This document shows, piece by piece, positions 8,453-13,854 of a stretch of 13,854 bases of DNA (position 1 is the first letter of the stretch; each line of letters begins with the position of its first letter). The DNA is from Planctomycetota bacterium (GTDB lineage Bacteria > Planctomycetota > Planctomycetia > Pirellulales > UBA7805): positions 1 through 13,854 of the forward strand of contig JAUWIQ010000007.1 in the NCBI GenBank assembly GCA_030605285.1, written 5' to 3'. The notes beneath the pieces are model-generated. The model had not been told where the DNA came from and did not search any database. It saw only the letters and a program-made list of their open reading frames with translations. The translations under genes were made by a program, and so were the position numbers.

Positions 8453-9538
8453 TCAACGCCCTTTAAATTGTAGGGAGCGGGCAAATGCCTCGAATTCGGG
8501 TTCTTCGCGTTTTGCTAGTTCCACATTCCCCTTAAGCTTTACGAACCATTGCGTTTTGCCCGTCGTGAAGATTGCTGCTAGAATTGCCTGCTGCGGTCCG
8601 TAAAGTTTCACATATTTTCCCGTTAAACCATCGGCTTGGATTGGCTGGAGGGATTTCTCTAAATCCGCTTCGGTTGTCGGGGGTAAATGGATCTGTCCTC
8701 GCCAGCGATTCACATTGGCAAGCATGTTTCCGCCCGCGGGGATCACGGTGATATCGATTCTCTCGGCAGCCCGCTCGAGCGAGAAGTGTCCTTTCCGCAT
8801 TCCTGTAATAGGTCCAGGTTGCCAGTCCTCCGGGGCCTTGCCGGTGAGTTGTGATGGGTCAAACCCCAGCTGCTCGCTACGCGTTGCCTGCCTGGAAATT
8901 GGAGGATGACCGGCTGGCAAGGAACTGCTTTGCGATCGGGTTTGCAGTGGGTCTCCTGCAGTTCCGGAAATTACAGCAAACCAGATTTTTTGATCCCCAC
9001 TTGGGATGACCTCAACCGCGTCGCTGAGTGTTTCGTTGCCAAGTGGCCCAAGTCCCATCTGGCGCCGCCAGCGATTGAGATTTGAGAGGAGATACTGGTT
9101 CCAATCATCGGTGGTCTGGGATAGTGAGGAGACGCTGAGTCGGAGCGGTGCTGCCGCCGGCCCAATTTCCAGGGTGGCAAATCGCATCCCGCTGCCCGCT
9201 TTCTGGACCCAGTCCTCAGGCAGCTCCCAACTCGGTTTGCCATGGTGCCCCGGGAGAAACTGGACAGTTTGAAGAAATTTTTGCAATTCCGGGCGCAACC
9301 TCTTGATTTGCGCTGCGGGCCCTACGGCCTTAAAAAACCAGACCTTCCCAGCGTGACGCATCATTGCCACGAACATTTGATCGTTTGCGTTGGAATTTCC
9401 GCTGACTGCGGAAGTCACAGTCTTGGGAACGCGAGTTCGCTCTATTTTTGCGCCTTCTCTGCAACCGGCCAGACCAAGCCACAGGAGGCACAGCGAAAGC
9501 GATGTGAGCGGAATAGAAAAGATCGAACGGCGCCACAT
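8453..9538 (-). CDS. Lipoprotein with duplicated PEDW/NRWR modules
   Basis: Predicted lipoprotein of 361 residues; function not recognised. Signal peptide MWRRSIFSIPL... ends in the lipobox LAGC with Cys26. The mature part is internally repetitive. A block starting PEDW and ending NRWRRQMGLGP (107-165) recurs as PEDW...NRWRGQIHLPP (236-287). A second element, a Trp-Phe strand followed by a helix and F..(T/S)(V/L)QF, appears near 67-94 and 331-357, and in part as IWFAVISG (185-192). I recall the pattern 'ANVNRWRGQ' from unnamed planctomycete proteins. The ATG at 9538 is chosen because it gives a normal lipoprotein signal; the frame is open further up, to 9610. A strong promoter lies 119 bases upstream, and ccsBA follows after 67 bases, so co-transcription is likely. 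Confidence 0.85.
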   Translation of the reverse strand: MWRRSIFSIPLTSLSLCLLWLGLAGCREGAKIERTRVPKTVTSAVSGNSNANDQMFVAMMRHAGKVWFFKAVGPAAQIKRLRPELQKFLQTVQFLPGHHGKPSWELPEDWVQKAGSGMRFATLEIGPAAAPLRLSVSSLSQTTDDWNQYLLSNLNRWRRQMGLGPLGNETLSDAVEVIPSGDQKIWFAVISGTAGDPLQTRSQSSSLPAGHPPISRQATRSEQLGFDPSQLTGKAPEDWQPGPITGMRKGHFSLERAAERIDITVIPAGGNMLANVNRWRGQIHLPPTTEADLEKSLQPIQADGLTGKYVKLYGPQQAILAAIFTTGKTQWFVKLKGNVELAKREEPEFEAFARSLQFKGR

Positions 9539-9656
9539 AACAACAGGGACCTGGAGGTGGAACATGGGTGCGGGCGCGTGGTCAACTGCCGGTGGGAAAC
9601 GACACCTCACGGTCGCGTAGGGCTTGCCACAAGATCGCCTGCCTAACTCGACTCTT

Positions 9657-9665
9657 ATTATATCA
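9657..9665 (-). promoter_or_regulatory. Extended -10 promoter for the lipoprotein-ccsBA unit
   Basis: The minus strand reads TGATATAAT, a perfect TATAAT with the extended TG one base upstream. No good -35 is present 16-18 bases before it, which is usual for extended -10 promoters. It lies in the 153-base gap before the lipoprotein gene, and predicts a start near 9650 and a leader of roughly 110 bases. It would let the lipoprotein and ccsBA be expressed independently of the genes further upstream. Confidence 0.5.
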
Positions 9666-9691
9666 GCGGAGAGTCATGTTAGTAGTGCGAT

Positions 9692-10468
9692 CTAACGGTA
9701 AACGGCCGGGGACTTTTCATCCCAGCCCACCACGGGCACCTGGGACGAGAGCAGAAAAACCTCCAGCGGACGTTCCGTCTCCCTCGGTGAAGTCGCATCG
9801 CCTGTGGCCGCGATCTGTGCGGGGCCATAACTAGACACCCCCAGTCGATCTCCCGGGATGCCCCACGCTTTGAGAAAGTCCCGGACGGCGACCGCTCGGT
9901 CCACATTCAGTCGGGCGTGCGGGCCCTCCGCCTCTGCAGTGGCGGTCGAATGCTGTGGAGCAACGATCAGGACCCGCCGAGATTGTACTTCAGGCAAGCG
10001 GAGCAGTGAGCCGAGGTCAGAAAGCATCTCCCCTGCGGCAGGGGCCAGTTTCGGGTTGCTGCGAGCGAAGAGTGCCTCGGGGTCGATGCGGACCATCCCG
10101 CGGGCCGGATCGTATTGCATGCCCTGATAATCCTCTGCCAGTTTTTCGATTTGCGCTGAAACGGCGGCAGGAAGTTTCTGCCCACTACCTGGGCTCGAAA
10201 GACTTTCCGCGAGATAACGGGCTTGTCGGTCCAGGGAAAGCAATTCCTGTTCTGTCTGGTTGCGCTCACCCTCGAGCTTTCTTGAATGGGCAGTGAGATT
10301 TGCCAATTCGGTTTGTAATGCCTTATTACGCTCGCTGAGTTGATGGTAGCGCGCTTGACACGAACGCACACGGGATGCGGGCACCAGACATCCTCCGAGC
10401 GGGGCGATGCCTCCGCAGAGGATGAGCCACGTCAGGGCAATCCGCAAAGTAGGTAGGAGAGATGACAA
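9692..10468 (-). CDS. OmpA-like lipoprotein with coiled coil
   Basis: Predicted envelope lipoprotein of 258 residues. From a TTG start: hydrophobic signal with lipobox LGGC (Cys27), a charged helical stretch (about 40-88) likely to form a coiled coil, and an OmpA/MotB-like domain (about 112-243) with GMVRIDPEALF, RVLIVAP, RLNVDRAVAVRDFLKAWGI and RLGVSSYG. OmpA domains normally bind peptidoglycan through an Asp in 'HTD' and an Arg in 'RA'. Here the Arg is kept (191), but the HTD position reads HST (173-175), without Asp. The TTG at 10468 is chosen because it gives a standard signal peptide, AAGGA lies about 10 bases before it, and the longer ATG form (10603) would overlap the upstream gene and bury the lipobox at residue 72. 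The gap to the HTH gene is 109 bases. Confidence 0.82.
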   Translation of the reverse strand: MSSLLPTLRIALTWLILCGGIAPLGGCLVPASRVRSCQARYHQLSERNKALQTELANLTAHSRKLEGERNQTEQELLSLDRQARYLAESLSSPGSGQKLPAAVSAQIEKLAEDYQGMQYDPARGMVRIDPEALFARSNPKLAPAAGEMLSDLGSLLRLPEVQSRRVLIVAPQHSTATAEAEGPHARLNVDRAVAVRDFLKAWGIPGDRLGVSSYGPAQIAATGDATSPRETERPLEVFLLSSQVPVVGWDEKSPAVYR

Positions 10469-10577
10469 GATGATGGGTTTCCTTACCCGCTGCGAGTGAG
10501 GTCCGACTCGCTTTTCGCTTCCATGCAAAAGTTGCGTTAATCGCCCCGCTCTGGGGTCGAAACGAGGTTGCTCCCTA

Positions 10578-11885
10578 CTAGCGGAACATGCCGATAATGG
10601 CATCCATCATGCCGCTATTGACGGGATGCACGCCATCCCAACTCCAGACTTGCCGTACCAAATCGTAAATTAACATGCCCGCGATACTGAGGATGACAAT
10701 GCAGACCAGCATGCTAAGAACATTCCAGATGGAATAGGGTGCCTCAGGAATGGCAGGTGCCATCCTCGGCATGGGGACACTGGCGGGGTCCCCTTCGATG
10801 AATGTTGCAGGACCGACTCCCAGCGGGCCCTCCCCGGTCAACTCATCTTCCAGTATCCCCATCGTCATCCCAGCATCGCCCACGGGATCCATCGCCGTAG
10901 GAGAAGAGGCTCCAAATCCGAGTTCTGGTGTGTCCAGTTCGATCACCTGCGAACTACTTTCGGATTCGTCGCCTTCGGTGGTCTCCAGTGGGGTGAGCAA
11001 GAAATCATCTTCAGATTTAAGCTCTCCGGTCTCGCTGGATTCCCCGCCATCATCGAGCGTGATTGTGTCCTCTTCACCCAGGAGCAGCGTATCCTCGCCA
11101 ATCACCGATCCACCGAGCTCCAGCGGCCCCTCCTCGAGCGAAAGCCCGCTGTCCGCCGGGTCACCCAGGGAGATCCCGCTGTCGCTCGCACCGATCACAT
11201 CGCTTCCCGTGCCACCGAGGACCAGATCATCATCTTCCTCCGTCAGATCAATCTCCGAGCCGCTATCGCCCTGCCCGTCCGCTTTCTCCTTTTGGGAGTC
11301 CGCTGCGGATTCGCCTATCGCAAGGTTGCTTTCGTGACTTTTGACGGTGTCGCTATCAGAAGAAAGGTCAAATTCGAGCGATTCTGCAACACCAGACGGT
11401 AACTGCAACTCCGAACCGGCGTCACTGGAACTGACTGCCCCGCTGCCACCGAGTACTTCAGATTCCGAGCCCGAATGGATATCGCTGCCCTTTGCCATCG
11501 AGTCTCCTACGAGTTCAATGTCACTCTGATTCAGTTCGTCGTCGGATATTTTCAAATCACTGTGGTCCAGGATGTCACTGACGGATTGGCCAATGACCGT
11601 GCTGGACCCAACCGATTCCGAAGCTCCTAATTCCTTTTCGCTTAAAAGAATGGAATCTCCCGCATCGGGTCCGTCTCCTAAGGGAACCGATTCATCTAAT
11701 CCAAGTTCGGAACCGCCAGCCTGCCTCAAGGCCTTCAGCTGTTCTAATTCTTCAGCCTTGAATTTCCAATTCACGCCATCGCGAAATCCACGGACCTCAT
11801 TTTGCTCGCGCATCTCGGAGAGTTTTTCTGGCGTAACCCCCAACATTTCAGCGGCTTCTTCGAGTTGGATAAATTTGGTCGCCAT
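10578..11885 (-). CDS. Membrane-anchored helix-turn-helix protein with acidic low-complexity tail
   Basis: 435 residues in three parts. Residues 4-52 form an excisionase/MerR-like winged helix (HTH_17 type): FIQLEEAAEMLGVTPEKLSEM, then VRGFRDGVNWKFKAEEL. Residues about 55-380 are very rich in Asp, Glu, Ser and Gly, with loosely repeated short motifs such as DSGISLGD and DSGLSLEE, and are probably disordered. One membrane helix (about 385-410) is followed by a short tail rich in Met and Trp. The domain would normally bind DNA, or serve as a protein contact; here it would be tied to the membrane from the cytoplasmic side. The ATG has GGGAG 6 bases upstream. The gene precedes two envelope lipoproteins and ccsBA on the same strand and may lead that cluster. 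The targets and role are unknown. The high Ser/Asp content also produces a long antisense open frame, which is an artefact. Confidence 0.85.
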   Translation of the reverse strand: MATKFIQLEEAAEMLGVTPEKLSEMREQNEVRGFRDGVNWKFKAEELEQLKALRQAGGSELGLDESVPLGDGPDAGDSILLSEKELGASESVGSSTVIGQSVSDILDHSDLKISDDELNQSDIELVGDSMAKGSDIHSGSESEVLGGSGAVSSSDAGSELQLPSGVAESLEFDLSSDSDTVKSHESNLAIGESAADSQKEKADGQGDSGSEIDLTEEDDDLVLGGTGSDVIGASDSGISLGDPADSGLSLEEGPLELGGSVIGEDTLLLGEEDTITLDDGGESSETGELKSEDDFLLTPLETTEGDESESSSQVIELDTPELGFGASSPTAMDPVGDAGMTMGILEDELTGEGPLGVGPATFIEGDPASVPMPRMAPAIPEAPYSIWNVLSMLVCIVILSIAGMLIYDLVRQVWSWDGVHPVNSGMMDAIIGMFR

Positions 11886-11963
11886 CAGAGACTCCCACTA
11901 GGGTTGATTGGGATCGTGCGCTCCGTACCAGCCCTGCCGCACAAGCCGGTAATTCAAATAATA

Positions 11964-12302
11964 CTAATTTTGTTCCAACAACGAACGAATCTCCGCAGGC
12001 AGCGGACTCGTGCCATTAAAATGATTCATCTGCAGATCCCAGTATATGTTTCGCACGCTGCGGAGTACGAGTTCGCCTTTGGTTTGGTCAATATGATAAA
12101 CTGCTACCACTCGGGTCCCCGTGTCGAGGACCGTGAGCTGCCGGCGACCGTCGGGTAGTTGATCGGAATGGGTGATCAACGCGCCGACTGACCCCTGCCG
12201 ATTGCCGCCTTGAGCAAACAACCGCTCCGGCCTGCTAATGGCCGCCTGGGCCAACATTACCAAACCGGCACCCATGAGAACCCCAATCGCCAGTCGTTGC
12301 AT
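11964..12302 (-). CDS. Small secreted protein, planctomycete-type, unknown function
   Basis: 112 residues. The N-terminus MQRLAIGVLMGAGLVMLAQA is a signal peptide with a likely cut after AQA (about 20). The mature part of about 90 residues contains two strand-rich segments: GRRQLTVLDTGTRVVAVYHID, then GELVLRSVRNIYWDLQMNHFNG, ending TSPLPAEIRSLLEQ. I recall the 'QLTV.D..TR.M.VYH' and 'SVRNI.WDLQM..FNGTSPLP' wording from short planctomycete proteins of unknown role, but cannot name a family. The ATG at 12302 is fixed by AAGGAGG 6 bases upstream; an upstream in-frame TTG at 12308 touches that site and is excluded. A promoter with an overlapping palindrome precedes it. The HTH/membrane gene follows after 78 bases. 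Confidence 0.85.
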   Translation of the reverse strand: MQRLAIGVLMGAGLVMLAQAAISRPERLFAQGGNRQGSVGALITHSDQLPDGRRQLTVLDTGTRVVAVYHIDQTKGELVLRSVRNIYWDLQMNHFNGTSPLPAEIRSLLEQN

Positions 12303-12308
12303 AACCAA

Positions 12309-12315
12309 CCTCCTT
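12309..12315 (-). promoter_or_regulatory. Full-consensus Shine-Dalgarno sequence of the secreted-protein gene
   Basis: AAGGAGG on the minus strand, 6 bases before the ATG at 12302. It settles the start and predicts strong translation. Confidence 0.85.
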
Positions 12316-12353
12316 GTTGATCAAGACTTAGAGAATCGGGCCCCTGCTATCTT

Positions 12354-12381
12354 ATTCTAAAAGCCCAACACGATAGTTCAA
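12354..12381 (-). promoter_or_regulatory. Candidate sigma-70 promoter of the secreted-protein gene
   Basis: On the minus strand, TTGAAC (12381-12376; 4 of 6 consensus bases) and TAGAAT (12359-12354; 5 of 6) are separated by 16 bases. A start near 12347 would leave a leader of about 45 bases with the consensus ribosome site. The -35 box overlaps the arm of a perfect palindrome. Confidence 0.5.
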
Positions 12382-12403
12382 GGATTTTTGTAGAAATCCT
12401 TGA
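12378..12403. promoter_or_regulatory. Perfect 10-base inverted repeat, possible operator
   Basis: TCAAGGATTT (12378-12387) and AAATCCTTGA (12394-12403) are exact reverse complements separated by 6 bases. One arm covers part of the proposed -35 box of the secreted-protein gene. No T-tract follows on either strand, so a regulator-binding site is more likely than a terminator. The regulator is unknown. Confidence 0.55.
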
Positions 12404-12547
12404 TTGTCCCTGCGATTTTTCTGAATTGCAGTTTTTTGCTAAGTTTATTACCACCCTTTAGGGCTGAATCTGCTGAAAAAAGCGGGTCGCAGTGTAGCGA
12501 TCCTCTCCCGGGTCAGCAAGATCATCTCATCGCGACTTGGCGGTTCC

Positions 12548-12571
12548 CAAGGGGTCAAGGCCCTTGTTTTT
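12548..12571 (+). terminator. Weak intrinsic-terminator-like hairpin
   Basis: CAAGGG (12548-12553) can pair with CCCTTG (12561-12566) around 7 bases, followed by TTTTT (12567-12571) on the plus strand. The stem is only 6 pairs and no plus-strand gene lies upstream. On the minus strand it falls just after the stop of the small membrane protein but lacks the T-tract there. It may shield minus-strand genes from antisense transcription, or be chance. Confidence 0.3.
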
Positions 12572-12806
12572 AGCCGAAAAAGGGGCCTGTCCTTGCTGGC
12601 TGTTCCCTCCCAGAGCGAGGCTGCCTGTCGGACTGCTGCCCTGCGGCTTGTTTTCTCGCAACCGCCGCCGATGCCGGGGCCCCCGCGTAACGCACCAGCA
12701 GCATGGCACTGAAGATGGCCAAGCCCCAAATGGGCTCGGTCGAAACCATGCCGAAACCGATCGTGAACGGAAGCGCGATCGCCGTAAAGATCAGGTCACT
12801 TTTCAT
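12570..12806 (-). CDS. Small two-helix membrane protein, hypothetical
   Basis: 78 residues, not recognised. Two hydrophobic segments, DLIFTAIALPFTIGFGMVS (about 4-22) and IWGLAIFSAMLLVRYAG (about 26-42), are separated by a short turn, and a basic, Gln/Arg-rich tail follows (45-78). By the positive-inside rule both ends would face the cytoplasm. The ATG at 12806 has GGA 5 bases upstream (ACGGATTTTATG). Two other open frames cover the same DNA, on the plus strand at 12537-13013 and on the minus strand at 12448-12729. They have Arg/Pro/Gly-rich products of no family character, whereas this one has clean helices. The tail may be poorly conserved. Probably a real gene, but this is the least certain one in the window. 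Confidence 0.5.
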   Translation of the reverse strand: MKSDLIFTAIALPFTIGFGMVSTEPIWGLAIFSAMLLVRYAGAPASAAVARKQAAGQQSDRQPRSGREQPARTGPFFG

Positions 12807-12906
12807 AAAATCCGTCTCTCTCTCGTCGCTAAAGTCAGTGCCTCTCGTTTATCGTACGCAGCGGGGTCGTCCGAGGAAAGCGCCGGGGTCTGGATTCCAC
12901 GGGCTC

Positions 12907-13629
12907 TCAGTGACATGCGTCAAAGGCTGCGTCCATGCCCAGCTTATTTTTTAAGGTCTCGAAGGCGTCCGCGTACTCTTCTTTTGACGAATGGACGTGC
13001 TCCGCTTCGGTGATAAATTTCACATCTTGATCGCAGAGGACACCATGCTCGGCCAGGATCGCTTCAAAGGCCTCGAGTTCGTATCCGTAGACAATGAGCA
13101 GCTTGTGTTCGTCAAACTGGACTTCCATGGGGACGTTCCCGTTGAGTACGGCAATTCCGAGGCAACCGTCATTTACCAGCAGATTCTCGTAGTCACAGAG
13201 GATGCTCTTGAGAACCGGCATGTCAATGTGTTCGCGTTGCACGCTACCTGTCCCGCACATCGGTCCGGCATGACTCGTCTCCAGCACGACATTGACGTGA
13301 TCACCGAGCGGTGTGAGCAGGTCCAGGAAGAGGTCGAATACTCGCTCGGCAGAAGCGGAGATCATCACGACCGGAATGTTGGTTGAATTGGAGTTGTCTC
13401 GAAAAGTATCGCGCCGATATGCTTGCCGGGGGATGACTTGGAGGTCGTAGGAAGGGCGTACCGCGTCCGAAAGGATGAAGTCGCGATAACGGGCAATTCT
13501 CAGATGGGATTCGACCGATTCTTCATCGAGAAACTCAAAGCTACTTGACGTTTCGTCGCTTGGAATTTCTGTTGGCATTTCTGTCTGATCGCAGAAAACC
13601 CTTTGAAACATTTTTTGCAAGAAGCCCAT
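12907..13629 (-). CDS. Conserved-type soluble hypothetical protein
   Basis: 240 residues, family not recognised. There is no signal peptide or membrane helix, so it is probably cytoplasmic. After a short start MGFLQKMFQRVF and an acidic linker (about 15-45), the body looks mixed alpha/beta: NIPVVMISASAERVFDLFLDLLTPLGDHVNVVLET (84-118), a middle block with MPVLKSILCDYENLLVNDGCLGIAVLN (137-163), and VQFDEHKLLIVYGYELEAFEAILAEHGV (170-197), ending in a charged helix. Many hydrophobic strand-helix alternations argue for a folded domain and a real gene. The ATG at 13629 is chosen because AAAGG lies 10 bases before it; the longer frame would begin with TTG at 13656. It is separated from the next gene by 100 bases and from the window end by 225 gene-free bases, so it probably has its own promoter. 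Confidence 0.8.
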   Translation of the reverse strand: MGFLQKMFQRVFCDQTEMPTEIPSDETSSSFEFLDEESVESHLRIARYRDFILSDAVRPSYDLQVIPRQAYRRDTFRDNSNSTNIPVVMISASAERVFDLFLDLLTPLGDHVNVVLETSHAGPMCGTGSVQREHIDMPVLKSILCDYENLLVNDGCLGIAVLNGNVPMEVQFDEHKLLIVYGYELEAFEAILAEHGVLCDQDVKFITEAEHVHSSKEEYADAFETLKNKLGMDAAFDACH

Positions 13630-13854
13630 GGTAAGGTTGCCTTTGCTAGGTACCAATGATTGCGTTGGAAGGTCCGATTTGAGACTGTGGAGGTGTTGCT
13701 CCCCGCCACGATGTAAAAATCTAGGTTATGACTCGGCGGACGGTGCAATTTGGGGGTCGATTTATTGCAATTCGCCAGCGGCCATTCCGCAGAAACGGAA
13801 CAATCCCCTCGTTCGGTCGAGCCAATGCAAAGGGGATACCGGCGGCAGGGCAAC
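13630..13854. other. Gene-free upstream region with short repeated motifs
   Basis: No convincing coding frame. TGCAATT occurs twice at 13744-13750 and 13766-13772, start-to-start distance 22 bases (about two helical turns), the second copy within the perfect palindrome ATTGCAAT (13764-13771). TTCCG and CGGAA (13785-13789, 13796-13800) form a small inverted pair. These lie about 120-170 bases before the 240-residue gene and may include its control region. No promoter fits the consensus well. Confidence 0.4.

Noticed and set aside
10469..10603. Longer N-terminus of the OmpA-like lipoprotein from an ATG at 10603
   Set aside because: It would overlap the upstream gene by 26 bases and put the lipobox cysteine at residue 72, too deep for a signal peptide.
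10750..11337. 195-residue plus-strand open frame rich in Ser and Pro
   Set aside because: It is the antisense of the Ser/Asp/Gly-rich tail of the HTH/membrane gene; its composition follows from that tail and no domain is visible.
12378..12403. Reading the inverted repeat as a rho-independent terminator
   Set aside because: No run of T follows the stem on either strand, and it overlaps a promoter, so an operator fits better.
12448..12729. 93-residue minus-strand frame, and a 158-residue plus-strand frame at 12537-13013
   Set aside because: Arg/Pro/Gly-rich products without a recognisable fold, overlapping the two-helix membrane protein and the 240-residue gene.
13500..13853. 117-residue minus-strand frame running to the window edge
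   Set aside because: It overlaps the start of the 240-residue gene in another frame, and its product shows no domain or signal.

Overview
The window looks like an ordinary chromosomal segment of a planctomycete (Planctomycetota, probably Pirellulales-like), with moderately high GC. The basis is the gene content: a fused ResB-CcsA cytochrome c synthetase of about 1300 residues, a DUF3467 protein, a membrane-tethered helix-turn-helix protein with a Ser/Asp/Gly-rich tail, a lipoprotein with NRWR-type modules, and short secreted proteins of a type I associate with this phylum. This is family recognition from memory; no search was run.

Left half, plus strand (1-4356): the 3' part of hslV, then hslU overlapping it by 4 bases (TTGA), an SDR oxidoreductase 37 bases on, and a Gfo/Idh/MocA-like protein with two C-terminal membrane helices 26 bases further. 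The tight spacing suggests one transcription unit. After a 124-base gap comes a DUF3467 gene with a strong Shine-Dalgarno sequence. A perfect 21-base tandem duplication sits between it and the convergent cytochrome gene.

Right half, minus strand (13854 down to 4441). In transcription order: a 240-residue soluble protein of unknown function; a small two-helix membrane protein; a 112-residue secreted protein with a good promoter, an overlapping palindrome and a strong ribosome site; the HTH/membrane protein; an OmpA-like lipoprotein; a duplicated-module lipoprotein with its own extended -10 promoter; and the CcsBA synthetase. The last four are all envelope proteins and may be partly co-transcribed. 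CcsBA attaches haem to c-type cytochromes outside the cytoplasmic membrane. The two lipoproteins upstream could serve the same compartment, but nothing in the sequence proves a link.

I see no tRNA, rRNA, CRISPR array, transposase, phage gene or obvious frameshift. No gene-free stretch exceeds 300 bases; the longest are 12303-12569 and 13630-13854. The most unusual items are the degenerate membrane-anchored Gfo/Idh-like protein, the tethered HTH protein, the OmpA-like domain lacking its usual peptidoglycan-binding Asp, the two-module NRWR lipoprotein beside ccsBA, the GYYG pore loop of HslU, and the operator-like palindrome at 12378-12403. I found no clear evidence of a wholly new multi-gene system.
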